Below are positions 24,557-32,956 of a stretch of 64,000 bases of DNA, one piece after another. Each line of letters begins with the position of its first letter. Position 1 is the first letter of the stretch. Source of the stretch: Terriglobia bacterium (GTDB lineage Bacteria; Acidobacteriota; Terriglobia; Bryobacterales; Bryobacteraceae); assembly GCA_020073305.1 (NCBI GenBank), contig JAIQFK010000014.1, positions 109,726 through 173,725 on the forward strand. The letters run 5' to 3'. A program made the translations under genes and the position numbers. The notes beneath the pieces were generated by a model that had not been told where the DNA came from, did not search any database, and was given only the letters and a program-made list of their open reading frames with translations.

Positions 24557-25423
24557 ATGGGCGGACGCGGTCTGATTATCGGTGGAACGGCGGTTGGTCT
24601 GGCAATGATCAGCTATGGAACGGGCCTCGCACAGACGGCGTGGCAGCAGGTGCTGAGCTTCATCGCGCTCGAAGGGAAACCGGTGGCGGCGTCGCCGGCG
24701 CGGCTTTCCGAGCACGAGATCCAGGAACTCGACCACATGACTCCCCAGCAGCAGGCCGAGTTATTGCTGGAGCGCGCCATCAACCACTACGAAGGCGGCA
24801 TTGAAGCGATCGACACGAGAGTAGGTTCGTGGCGCGGATCGCTCAAGCTGGACAGCCGGTTGAACACTCTGTTCACCTCCGCGCTGAACGCGAACGATCT
24901 GCGGGTGAGAGCGGCGGCGATCGAGATCGACCTGGCAGCTAACAACGTCGAGAAAACGACGGAAAGCGTCAACAGCGGAATCCAGGTACTGGAATCGGGC
25001 GAAGGTGACCGGATCACGCATTTGTGGATCCTCGGCTTGCTCGGCAACCGCGGCATTGAGCCGGAACGCGCCTTCCAGGTATTGTTCCAATATGCCCACG
25101 ACCCGGACACGCACGTACGCTATTGGGCGATTGAAGGCCTGGCTTATTTGGGAACCGACGCCACAATCCAGCCACTGCTGGATATCTTCCGGAATGATTT
25201 GTCGGCCAACCTGCGCGAGCGGGCCGCGTGCGGCCTGGCGCAATCCGGCATGCTCCAGCAATCGCAGAGGATGAAAGCCGTGCCGACGCTGCTGACCTAT
25301 CTGGAGGACCCGACTTTCGATGGAACGAATCACCAGTGGGTGATCCAGGCTCTGCAGGATATCAGCGGGCAACGCATCGGCGACGATCCGGGAGCGTGGC
25401 GGCGCTGGTACAGCAGCCGCTGA
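24557..25423 (+). CDS. HEAT-repeat protein, exported or membrane-anchored
   Basis: 288 residues. The N-terminal stretch LIIGGTAVGLAMISYGTGLA is a signal peptide or anchor. A helical region (LSEHEIQELDHMTPQQQAEL) precedes tandem alpha-hairpins: VRAAAIEIDLAANNVEKT, THLWILGLLGNRGIEPERAF, DTHVRYWAIEGLAYLGTDAT, NLRERAACGLAQSGMLQQS, spaced about 35-40 residues apart, as in HEAT/PBS-lyase repeats. These form a solenoid scaffold for protein contacts, with no catalytic residues. Its partner is unknown. It has its own promoter and no obvious operon partner. Confidence 0.78.
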   Translation: MGGRGLIIGGTAVGLAMISYGTGLAQTAWQQVLSFIALEGKPVAASPARLSEHEIQELDHMTPQQQAELLLERAINHYEGGIEAIDTRVGSWRGSLKLDSRLNTLFTSALNANDLRVRAAAIEIDLAANNVEKTTESVNSGIQVLESGEGDRITHLWILGLLGNRGIEPERAFQVLFQYAHDPDTHVRYWAIEGLAYLGTDATIQPLLDIFRNDLSANLRERAACGLAQSGMLQQSQRMKAVPTLLTYLEDPTFDGTNHQWVIQALQDISGQRIGDDPGAWRRWYSSR

Positions 25424-25549
25424 CGAGGCATTGGCCGGGCATGCCCCGGCCACGACCAGCCGGAAAGCGGATGCAGGATGAAGAGCCTGCCCCACGGTTT
25501 CCAATCAACGATATATCCTTGTTCGAATTTATGCCGCGACTTCCCCTCC

Positions 25550-25693
25550 GCGACTGGCTGGATTCCGACCACGTCGATCGATCAGTACGGCGCGACCCTG
25601 CGTTCCCGGTTCGGGATTCCAGACGGTGTGCTGGCTACGATGTTCTCGAGTTTCGCTAATTTTGGATCGAAGAAGATTGGATTTTGGGGTTAA
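25550..25693 (+). pseudogene. C-terminal relic of a DUF1501 protein
   Basis: In one frame the sequence reads GWIPTTSIDQYGATLRSRFG then IPDGVLATMFSSFANFGSKK and IGFWG before a stop. This resembles the C-terminus of exported DUF1501 (sulfatase-like) proteins, which end …xPTTSVDQYxATLAxWFG…LxxVFPNlxNFxxxxlGFL. The rest of the gene, several hundred codons, is absent; upstream DNA to 25423 shows only a hairpin (GGCCGGG CATGC CCCGGCC near 25433-25451) and no coding signal. Such relics usually mark an old deletion. Family match is from memory. Confidence 0.6.
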
Positions 25694-25764
25694 GGGGCAA
25701 AAGTCCGCTCTCTTTGGGCGCGGCTCGGCTTAGATTGCGGGGGCGTGGCGAACTTGAGAGCCCG

Positions 25765-25902
25765 TCAGAATGTGATCGCGGCAATGCAGAGGGACGAGGC
25801 AGCCCAATAGACTGCGCGTTTCCACTCGCCGGCTAGGACGTAGACCACGGCCGATCCGATATTGCACGCCAACAAGACTGCAGGGAAAAACCTAGTGGGC
25901 AT
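25765..25902 (-). CDS. Small 45-aa membrane protein
   Basis: Reverse-strand ATG at 25902 to TGA at 25765: MPTRFFPAVLLACNIGSAVV, YVLAGEWKRAVYWAASSLCI, AAITF. It has two hydrophobic segments with a short loop (AGEWKR) between, the form of a helical hairpin. I recall similar short reading frames (…AAVxYxxxGDWRRAxYWxAAAxLxxxVTF) in diverse bacteria and phages, of unknown function. It partly overlaps the end of the neighbouring hypothetical gene in a different frame, so one of the two 3' boundaries may be wrong. Confidence 0.5.
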   Translation of the reverse strand: MPTRFFPAVLLACNIGSAVVYVLAGEWKRAVYWAASSLCIAAITF

Positions 25903-26342
25903 TGGTTTTGCACCGAGCTGTCAGGGACGCCGTTTTCGCGGCTCGTTAGTGACAAGCTCTGAGAAAGATATCGTCGTTTGGGTGCGATAACGTTAGCGAT
26001 TTTTCGTGCTATCCGCTGATCCGTTCGAAAGAGTGCAGCCAAGATCCGTCCGCCTGCGAAATGCTCGCTGCGCAGAAGATAAGTTCCAATTCCTTCGGCC
26101 TGCTTGTTCAGCGAATTCCGAAAGACCGCGTTAGCGAACCCGGGATCGTCTGCGTCAAAGGTACGGGCGCCGATATCAATGGCCAGCGATGCTCGGGATG
26201 CGGGGGTGAGAGCATATCCATCGGTGAAAATCCGTTTCCAATATTCGATCAGGGCGGGCCTCAGAGGCTCGTCGCGTTCCGTTGTGAGGACCTGATAGGG
26301 CCATTTGGGAAACGTCTTGTTGGGTTCCTCGATCCAGCGCAT
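25833..26342 (-). CDS. Hypothetical protein, possibly 3'-truncated
   Basis: 169 residues beginning MRWIEEPNKTFPKWPYQVLT. Unrecognised. The first 130 residues have a normal globular composition (ERDEPLRPALIEYWKRIFTD, IDIGARTFDADDPGFANAVF, QAEGIGTYLLRSEHFAGGRI); the last 30 (RENGVPDSSVQNQCPLGFSL onward) look like read-through into non-coding sequence and overlap the 45-aa membrane ORF. A frameshift near 25930 is therefore possible. A TTG start at 26363 would overlap the VOC gene stop. Base composition is lower in GC than neighbours. Confidence 0.5.
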   Translation of the reverse strand: MRWIEEPNKTFPKWPYQVLTTERDEPLRPALIEYWKRIFTDGYALTPASRASLAIDIGARTFDADDPGFANAVFRNSLNKQAEGIGTYLLRSEHFAGGRILAALFRTDQRIARKIANVIAPKRRYLSQSLSLTSRENGVPDSSVQNQCPLGFSLQSCWRAISDRPWSTS

Positions 26343-26352
26343 AAATGAATCT

Positions 26353-27264
26353 TCACTCCACAATCGGCGAACAGCACGGCGTGCGCACGGGTTTGGGCTC
26401 CATCAGTTCGGCTCGTGTGAAATTGGGGTCGTAGAGATTGAGTTGCCACTTACCGTCGCGGCCAATCTCCGGCTTTTCGGGCTTGATCCCACGCTCCAAA
26501 ACCGTCTTGTAACCCTCGGCCACGCTGGGAACGCCTAGCGCCAGGTGATGCATGACACCGAGGGTGCGCGGCGAGGGGTTGTGCACGTTGAGCATGTATT
26601 CCAGCCAGTCCGTGCCATCGGGAACGCGCATGTCCACCCAGTCGGTACGGCTCTCCTTCATGCCGCCGTGCCAGGTTTCGTGGAACCCCAGGATGTCGCG
26701 ATAGAGATGGTCGGCGGCGGCGCGATCCTGCACCGTCACACCGACGTGGATGATGTGGTCGGACACCCGGCCGCTGCCGAGGAATTTTCCGAAATTGTTC
26801 GTGTGAAGCGAACCCGGCATGTACTGGACGAACTCGACGTTGTGGCCGTCCGGATCCTGAATCATGAAGCTGACATTGCCATCACGTCCGGTGCGTAGCG
26901 TATCCGGCACTTTGACTCCGCGGCTGGCGAGGTAATCCCGCAACTGCTGGGCGTTGGTGGTTTCAAACGCGATGTGGGAGAGACGGTCCTGGCCGGCGGC
27001 TTTCAGTTCGGGGAAGACTTCGATGTATTGATGATCGTTGACCTTGAAGTAAGTCAACAGCAGGCCACCCGACGGCTTATCGAGCGTGAAGGGCTCCTCA
27101 AAGCCGAGATCGTGTCCGTAGAAATTCCGGGCAGCGGCAAGATCGTCAGTGCGCAGACCGATGTGGGCTACGCCAGGGATGGGCGGACGCGTGGGCGTTT
27201 GCGCCGCCAAGTGAGCAGCCGCAAAGAGGGCGATAAGCCACGAAGTGAAAAACGCGCGGGCCAT
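26353..27264 (-). CDS. Secreted two-domain VOC (glyoxalase/dioxygenase-fold) protein
   Basis: 303 residues from the ATG at 27264, which opens a signal peptide (MARAFFTSWLIALFAAAHLA). Two vicinal-oxygen-chelate modules follow: VAHIGLRTDDLAAARNFYGH to IQDPDGHNVEFVQYMP (about 30-150), and IIHVGVTVQDRAAADHLYRD to LYDPNFTRAELMEPKP (about 165-295). Each module gives betaalphabetabetabeta units with candidate metal ligands (His in VAHIG and IIHVG; Glu in NVEF and RAELM). Substrate unknown; periplasmic. The start shares one base with the upstream acyltransferase stop (TGATG), so the pair is coupled. The longer frame to 27483 is antisense-like and rejected. Confidence 0.82.
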   Translation of the reverse strand: MARAFFTSWLIALFAAAHLAAQTPTRPPIPGVAHIGLRTDDLAAARNFYGHDLGFEEPFTLDKPSGGLLLTYFKVNDHQYIEVFPELKAAGQDRLSHIAFETTNAQQLRDYLASRGVKVPDTLRTGRDGNVSFMIQDPDGHNVEFVQYMPGSLHTNNFGKFLGSGRVSDHIIHVGVTVQDRAAADHLYRDILGFHETWHGGMKESRTDWVDMRVPDGTDWLEYMLNVHNPSPRTLGVMHHLALGVPSVAEGYKTVLERGIKPEKPEIGRDGKWQLNLYDPNFTRAELMEPKPVRTPCCSPIVE

Positions 27265-28388
27265 CACAGTCTCAGGAAGATCTTTCGCTTGTAGAGCCAG
27301 TAGCACAGATACCACATCGCCAGCAGCACGGCGCACGACTGGGCAACGGGCGCGAAATCGCCGAGCCACACAAACTTCAACGTGAACACGCCGACCGCGC
27401 GGTTCAGCCATCCTCGCAGAACCTGTTCCAGCGAGTAGATGAAGATCGAATTTGCGCCGACTACGACCAGCGGGAACGTCCATTTGCGGTAACCCCTCAC
27501 CTCAACCAGCCAGTAGAACGCCAGCAGCATCAGAAGAATCCATCCCGTGCTGTAGAGCGTGAACGACGTGGTGCAGATCCGCTTGATGATGGGGTTCCAG
27601 GGATGGATGATCAGCGCAACGGCGAGGCAGACCACGGCCCAAATGGCGAGCGTCCGCATCTTCTCGCCGTGCGATCTCTTGCTTTGCAGCAGTTGTCCCG
27701 TCCACACGCCAAACAGCGTAGTCGCGGTGCTGGTGATGGAGTTGATGGTCGCCCAGTGGTCGGAGTTCGGATGTCCGAACACACGAATGTCAATCAGTTG
27801 TCCGATGTTGGTGTCCTTGGAGAGGAAAGGCCCTTCGGTTCCTGGAAACGCGACAAACAGCGCCCAATGGCCCACGAGAATCAATCCGACAATGGCGGCT
27901 TGCCATCGGAACTGGAGCTGCATGATCAGGTAGCAGAGAAAGTACGTGATCCCGATCTGCGCCAGCACGTTGATGAGTTGGAAGGACATCTGCCCCCCGC
28001 TGATGGATATCAGGACCTGGCTCATCAGGATCAGCCGGAAACTCCGGACCGCGACATGCCAGAAGAGCTGCTGTCTGCTCGCGCCCTTCGCCATACGCTG
28101 GGCGAGAGCAAAAGGCATGGCCACGCCCACCATGAACATGAACGCAGGCTGGATCAAGTCCCAAAAAGCGATCCACACCCAGGGCATGTGCTCAAACTGG
28201 TTGGCGATGCCCGTGAAGGCGGGACGATGCGCGGCTAACTCGGCCAGGCCGAAACCGCCAGACGCGAGGACGAGCATGATGAATCCGCGATACGCATCTA
28301 GCGCCAGGTAACGCTCGGGAGGAGCGGGTTTGGGCGGCGCCTCAGCCGAAACCGGAGCGCCCGGATGTGTATGGGCTGCAGTCGGCAT
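27264..28388 (-). CDS. Membrane acyltransferase (HGSNAT/DUF5009-like)
   Basis: About 374 residues. The N-terminus RYLALDAYRGFIMLVLASGG carries the conserved LDxxRG motif of the heparan-alpha-glucosaminide N-acetyltransferase family, and HMPWVWIAFWDLIQPAFMFM and FRLILMSQVLIS follow; about ten hydrophobic helices alternate to the C-terminus. Family members transfer acetyl groups across membranes to amino sugars or glycans. ATG 28388 is chosen over GTG 28406. Divergent from the MBL gene at 28462; overlaps the secreted VOC gene downstream by one base. Confidence 0.82.
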   Translation of the reverse strand: MPTAAHTHPGAPVSAEAPPKPAPPERYLALDAYRGFIMLVLASGGFGLAELAAHRPAFTGIANQFEHMPWVWIAFWDLIQPAFMFMVGVAMPFALAQRMAKGASRQQLFWHVAVRSFRLILMSQVLISISGGQMSFQLINVLAQIGITYFLCYLIMQLQFRWQAAIVGLILVGHWALFVAFPGTEGPFLSKDTNIGQLIDIRVFGHPNSDHWATINSITSTATTLFGVWTGQLLQSKRSHGEKMRTLAIWAVVCLAVALIIHPWNPIIKRICTTSFTLYSTGWILLMLLAFYWLVEVRGYRKWTFPLVVVGANSIFIYSLEQVLRGWLNRAVGVFTLKFVWLGDFAPVAQSCAVLLAMWYLCYWLYKRKIFLRL

Positions 28389-28461
28389 TTGGCGCGATTC
28401 TATCACGGGGAGCGGCTCGGGGTTGATTCAGGCCCCCGGACCTTTGATATAGTGGCCGAGC

Positions 28462-29322
28462 ATGAAACGAACACTCGCTGCACGGGTTCCGGCCGGCATC
28501 CTCCTCCTGCTGGGTTGCTGGATCGCGTACACGCAGAACCAGGGCCAGCCACCCCAACTGACTATCAACAAAGTCAAGGACGATCTGTTTGAGATCGAGG
28601 GGGACGGCGGCAACGTCGCCGTGTATGTGACCAATGAAGGAGTGATCCTGGTCGACGACAAGTTCGAGAGGGACCACGAGGAAATCGCGGCAAAGGTAAA
28701 GAGCGTCACCGATCAGCCCGTGAAATACGTGCTCAGCACGCACCATCACGCTGACCACAGCGGCGGCAATGCCAAATACCTGCCGACGGCGGAGATCATC
28801 TCAACCGCGAATGCGCGGACGAACATCGTCGAGCAAAAACAATCGAACGCCCCGCCCGGAATGGCTCCCGCGCGAGTGGTGTTCACCGAGGAATGCTCCG
28901 TGTTTCTGGGCGGCAAGGAAGTGCGCGCACGTCACTTCGGCAGGGGGCACACCAACGGCGACGCCATTATCTACTTTCCGGCGCTGCGGACGATTCATAC
29001 GGGCGATTTGATGGCGGGTAACACGCCGCTCATCGACTACCCTGGCGGTGGCAGCGTGGTCGAGTGGACGAAGACTCTCGACCAGGCGCTGAAGGTTGAT
29101 TTCGACACTGTGATCCCGGGCCACGGCCCTGTAACCAATAAGGCCGGCTTGCTCACCTATCGCAACAATATCGAGAAACTGCGCAACCGCGCGGCTGGTC
29201 TCATTCGAGAGGGCAAGGGTCAGGACGAGGTGGGCAAGGTCATGGTTGCCGAATTCGGTTGGGCTCCCAACGGACTGCAGATGCAGTGGAGCCTGCCGGG
29301 GATGATGACAGAACTCAAGTAG
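28462..29322 (+). CDS. Secreted MBL-fold metallo-hydrolase
   Basis: 286 residues with signal peptide MKRTLAARVPAGILLLLGCW. The metal site THHHADHSGG (residues 93-102) is complete, the second His lies in RHFGRGHTNGDAII, the Asp in HTGDLMAG and the last His in IPGHGPV. This is the ligand set of cyclase/quorum-lactonase/B3-like MBL hydrolases; substrate cannot be read. A -10 like TATAGT at 28448-28453 lies ten bases ahead of the ATG with no Shine-Dalgarno, so the mRNA may be leaderless. Confidence 0.88.
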   Translation: MKRTLAARVPAGILLLLGCWIAYTQNQGQPPQLTINKVKDDLFEIEGDGGNVAVYVTNEGVILVDDKFERDHEEIAAKVKSVTDQPVKYVLSTHHHADHSGGNAKYLPTAEIISTANARTNIVEQKQSNAPPGMAPARVVFTEECSVFLGGKEVRARHFGRGHTNGDAIIYFPALRTIHTGDLMAGNTPLIDYPGGGSVVEWTKTLDQALKVDFDTVIPGHGPVTNKAGLLTYRNNIEKLRNRAAGLIREGKGQDEVGKVMVAEFGWAPNGLQMQWSLPGMMTELK

Positions 29323-29469
29323 CGGAGGTGACTGCAATCTCCACAGCCGCTTCACCCATGCGGGCCGAATGACATACAATCGCAGGCAGGGTGACCAGCG
29401 TCGGCCATCACGCGCGATGAACTTTCGATCCGGCACACCGACTCACATCTCAATCCAGGAGGCTATCCC

Positions 29470-30822
29470 GTGAAGAATAGTTTTCCCCGTAGGCAATTCC
29501 TACAGACCAGCGCAATGGCAGCCGGCAGTCTGGCGGCAGGCAGAGGCATCCTGCTGGACCCGCCGGCGCTCGGCCAGGCTTCTAAACCGGTGGCGCCCAG
29601 TGACCGCATACGATTCGGCATGATCGGAATTGGCATGCAAGGCTCGGGCCTGCTGCCCGAAGCCATCAGTTTGCCGGGCGTGGAGTGCGTCGGTGCCGCC
29701 GACCTGTATGACGGTCGCCACACGCTGGCCAAGGAGATCACCAACAACCCCAGTCTGCCGGTCACCCGTCACTACAAGGAGTTGCTCGACCGTAAAGACA
29801 TCGATTGCATCGTCGCGGCCGTGCCCGACCATTGGCACAAACGAGTGGTGGTGGACGCATGCAACGCGGGCAAGGATATCTACTGCGAGAAGCCGATGTC
29901 GCATAGCGCCGAGCAAGGGTTTGAGATGGTGGAGGCCTCCCATAAGAACAATCGCATCGTACAAATCGGCTCGCAGCGCGTCAGCTCGAATCTGTGCGCC
30001 AGGGCTCGCGAGATGTACCATGCCGGCGCCATCGGTGACATCGCGATGGTCGAGCTCAGCCTTGGCCGCAACGATCCCACCGGCGCCTGGGAGTATCCGC
30101 CGCCGTTCGACCTTTCCCCCGAGACTCTGGATTGGGACACGTGGCTGAACGATGCGCCGAAGATCCCTTTCAACAAGTACCACTTCGCGCGATGGCGCTG
30201 CTGGAAAGAGTACGGCACGGGCGTGGGCGGAGATCTGATGGTGCACCTCATCAGCGGCATGCAGTACACCCTGGGATGGAACGAGCCGCCGCGTTCGGCT
30301 TCCGCTATGGGCGGCATCTTTCGATGGAAGGACGGCCGGAACATGCCGGATCTGCACGTCGTTTTGTTCGACTATCACGGCATTCCGGTGTATGTCCGGC
30401 TGGGTCTCGGCACCGAGACTCCTGAGTTAGCCCGTTTCATGGGGCCGAAGGGACTTCTCGATGCGGGCGAATTCGATCTCCGCTATTCGCCGCAGAAAGG
30501 CATTGATATCGCGCCCAGTTATTACACGACTGGATTCCCGCAAAAGATGCGCGATGAGTATCTGGCTCAGTGGCACGCCCAGAACGATCCTCAACTCGGT
30601 AAGGAACCGCTCAGCAGCGATGTGGTCTATCGCGGCCATGACTGGGACGATATGAAACCGCATCTTTGGAATTTCTTCCAAGCCGTAAAATCGCGCAAAC
30701 CCGTGGTGGAAGACGCGGTCTTCGGCAATCACGCAGCCATCGCCTGTCATATGGCGAATGAGTCGTATTTCCAGAAGAAGCCCGTGTTTTGGGACGCTGC
30801 AGCCAAGAAGATCACAGCGTGA
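29470..30822 (+). CDS. Gfo/Idh/MocA oxidoreductase, exported
   Basis: 450 residues from a GTG start behind AGGAGG. The N-terminus FPRRQFLQTSAMAAGSLAAG is a Tat signal. A Rossmann domain follows (RIRFGMIGIGMQGSGLLPEA, then VPDHWHKRVVVDACNAGKDI and YCEKPMSHS, the conserved EKP motif with catalytic Lys), and a C-terminal beta-sheet domain with GTGVGGDLMVHLISGMQYTL. Tat export fits these NAD-dependent enzymes because the cofactor is bound before translocation. Acidobacteria and Planctomycetes carry many exported members of unknown sugar substrate. A putative TACAAT lies near 29373, 97 bases upstream. Confidence 0.9.
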   Translation: MKNSFPRRQFLQTSAMAAGSLAAGRGILLDPPALGQASKPVAPSDRIRFGMIGIGMQGSGLLPEAISLPGVECVGAADLYDGRHTLAKEITNNPSLPVTRHYKELLDRKDIDCIVAAVPDHWHKRVVVDACNAGKDIYCEKPMSHSAEQGFEMVEASHKNNRIVQIGSQRVSSNLCARAREMYHAGAIGDIAMVELSLGRNDPTGAWEYPPPFDLSPETLDWDTWLNDAPKIPFNKYHFARWRCWKEYGTGVGGDLMVHLISGMQYTLGWNEPPRSASAMGGIFRWKDGRNMPDLHVVLFDYHGIPVYVRLGLGTETPELARFMGPKGLLDAGEFDLRYSPQKGIDIAPSYYTTGFPQKMRDEYLAQWHAQNDPQLGKEPLSSDVVYRGHDWDDMKPHLWNFFQAVKSRKPVVEDAVFGNHAAIACHMANESYFQKKPVFWDAAAKKITA

Positions 30823-30945
30823 CGCGGGCTTGACGACACGCTGACGCCTTGGATTTGGCGCGGCCGGACACCTGAAAAGGCCAGTTCGTCAATTCCCGAG
30901 GCCGGTTGCCGCCTTTTTGAGGTAAGCTACTGGCCGGGTGGAACT

Positions 30946-32100
30946 GTGACCAAGCGCAACTTCCGGACCTACGCTCTGGTCTTCCTTGCCTGGACGGTGG
31001 TTGGCCTTTTCTTCTTTAGCCAGGGTCTCACGCAGAAGCTCTTTTCCCGCGACCCGACGCCATGGTGGCACTACTTGGTCTCCTGGCTCGTGGGCGTGTA
31101 CACCAGCGCCTTTTTGACACCCGTCATACTGTGGCTCGGCCGCCGTTTTCCCATCGAACGTCGAAATTGGCCGCGCCGCGTGGCGCTGCATGTGCTGCTC
31201 AGTATCGCCTTCTCCTTCGTTCAGCTCGCATGGGAGAGTGCCATTCTTCCCCGCATTGGAGTCTTCCCTGCTTTCATGAAGGGATTTGTGGGGACCTTCT
31301 TTGTCGTTTTCATGCTGGGGTTTCACGGGAATATCACAACGTACTTCACGCTGCTGGGCATTCAGTATGGTTTCCGCTATTACCGCAAGTATCAGGAACG
31401 CGAGCGCGAGGCCTTACGGCTGGAGTTGCACGCCTCGGAACTGCAGTCGCAACTGGCGCAGGCGCAATTGAATGCACTCAAGATGCAGCTTCAGCCGCAT
31501 TTTCTGTTCAATACTCTGAATGCCATCATGGTGCTGGTGCGCCAACAGAAGGGACGTCAGGCTGAAGAGATGCTGTCACGTCTCAGCGATTTGTTGCGCT
31601 GTGTCCTGGAGGATGTGGACGCCCAGGAAGTACCGCTCCGGCGCGAACTGGAGTATCTGAAGCTGTACCTGTCAATTGAACAGGTGCGCTTTCAGGACCG
31701 GTTGCAGGTCGAAATATCCGCGGATGCGGCTATCCTGGACGCCGCCGTCCCTCACATGGGTCTGCAGCCGATTGTGGAGAATGCCATCCGCCACGGCATC
31801 GGACGAAGCTCGGCAGCCGGCAAGATTCAAATCAAAGCCTGTCGCGTGAACGAAACGCTGGAGGTCAAGGTGCGAGATGACGGGCCGGGGCTGCCCCCTG
31901 TGTTACAGAGCCGGGGAATCGGGCTGGCAAACACGCGGGCGCGTCTGCAACAGCTCTATGGCGATGCGGCGCATTTGGCGGTGGAAAACGGTGAGACCGG
32001 CGGAGCCGTCGCAACCATGGTGCTTCCGTATCACATGGCGCCCGGAATTTCAGAGACAGAAGTGATGGAAGTGCATGCCCTTGACCACGTTGATCGTTGA
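30946..32100 (+). CDS. LytS-type sensor histidine kinase
   Basis: 384 residues from a GTG start. Four membrane helices occupy residues 8-30, 42-65, 75-100 and 110-135; a coiled coil (YRKYQERERERALRLELHASE-like, rich in E/L/Q) leads to the HisK_5 domain with LKMQLQPHFLFNTLNAI (phospho-His near 185) and an HATPase domain (LQPIVENAIRHGIG, VRDDGPGLPP, GIGLANTRARLQQLYG). There is no extracellular sensor domain, so the signal may be sensed in the membrane. It overlaps its response regulator by 26 bases and is certainly co-expressed with it. Confidence 0.93.
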   Translation: MTKRNFRTYALVFLAWTVVGLFFFSQGLTQKLFSRDPTPWWHYLVSWLVGVYTSAFLTPVILWLGRRFPIERRNWPRRVALHVLLSIAFSFVQLAWESAILPRIGVFPAFMKGFVGTFFVVFMLGFHGNITTYFTLLGIQYGFRYYRKYQEREREALRLELHASELQSQLAQAQLNALKMQLQPHFLFNTLNAIMVLVRQQKGRQAEEMLSRLSDLLRCVLEDVDAQEVPLRRELEYLKLYLSIEQVRFQDRLQVEISADAAILDAAVPHMGLQPIVENAIRHGIGRSSAAGKIQIKACRVNETLEVKVRDDGPGLPPVLQSRGIGLANTRARLQQLYGDAAHLAVENGETGGAVATMVLPYHMAPGISETEVMEVHALDHVDR

Positions 32101-32842
32101 CGATGAGCCGCTGGCGCGCGAAGGCTTGCGCATGCTGCTCTCCCAGGATCCGGAGGTTGCGGCGATTCACGAAGCCAAGGACGGGCGCGAGGCGGTAGCG
32201 GCGATCCGCGACACGCACCCGGATCTCGTACTCCTTGATGTACAGATGCCGGAGATGGACGGATTCTCCGTAGTGAAGGAAGTCGGCGCGGAGCACATGC
32301 CCGCGGTCGTATTCGTGACGGCTCACGATCAATACGCCATTCAAGCATTCGAGATCAACGCCATCGACTACCTGCTGAAACCCGTCACCGAAGAGCGGTT
32401 TGCCCAGGCGCTGGCGCGGGCGAAGCTCCACATCAATCTGAAACCTGCCGACGAAGCCAGCCGGCAGATTCTGTCGCTGCTGGAGACCATCGCCTCGCCG
32501 CGCCGGTACTTGAAGCGCCTGGCGGTACGGTCAGCGGGTAAAACGGTTTTCGTCGATGTCGAGGACGTGGATTGGATCGAAGCCGCCGAGAATTACGTCC
32601 AACTGCACGCCGGACGATCCGGGCATCTGCTCCACGTGGCGATGAATACGCTCGAGAAATCCCTTGATCCTGAAATGTTCCAGCGCATTCATCGCTCCGT
32701 TATTGTGAACGTCAGGCGGATCAAAGAACTCCAGCCTGCCCTGCATGGAGAATACGTGATCACGCTGCAGAATGGGGTCCGGCTCCAATCTGGCCGCCTC
32801 TATCACGAAAAACTGAAATCCCTGGCGGCGAATCCGTTCTGA
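32075..32842 (+). CDS. LytTR response regulator
   Basis: 255 residues. Receiver domain: TTLIVDDEPLAREGLRMLL with acidic pair, LVLLDVQMPEMDG with the phospho-acceptor Asp55, FVTAHDQYAIQAFEINAIDY and LLKPV with the conserved Lys. LytTR DNA-binding domain from about 150: KRLAVRSAGKTVFVDVEDVD, IEAAENYVQLHAG, FQRIHRSVIVNVRRIKEL, LQNGVRLQSGRLYHEKLK. Partner of the LytS kinase. It probably controls the ABC-2 exporter genes 115 bp downstream, a common arrangement (inference). Confidence 0.94.
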   Translation: MPLTTLIVDDEPLAREGLRMLLSQDPEVAAIHEAKDGREAVAAIRDTHPDLVLLDVQMPEMDGFSVVKEVGAEHMPAVVFVTAHDQYAIQAFEINAIDYLLKPVTEERFAQALARAKLHINLKPADEASRQILSLLETIASPRRYLKRLAVRSAGKTVFVDVEDVDWIEAAENYVQLHAGRSGHLLHVAMNTLEKSLDPEMFQRIHRSVIVNVRRIKELQPALHGEYVITLQNGVRLQSGRLYHEKLKSLAANPF

Positions 32843-32851
32843 TGTGGGGTC

Positions 32852-32867
32852 AGCCCTTCTGGGCTGC
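32852..32867 (+). terminator. Short hairpin after the response regulator
   Basis: CAGCCC TTCT GGGCTG makes a perfect six-pair stem ten bases past the stop, followed by CCAATTTCC without a clear T-run. A weak or partial terminator. Confidence 0.35.
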
Positions 32868-32956
32868 CAATTTCCTTCCGGCTGTTCGTAAAACGATTCG
32901 GCCACTTGGTCAAAATCCGCTTTCGAAAACTATGCTCGACGGTCCAGACTAGCTGC

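Noticed and set aside
31062..31565. ORF inside the histidine kinase gene, and many similar overlapping ORFs
   Set aside because: Out-of-frame shadows of high-GC genes with no domain signal.
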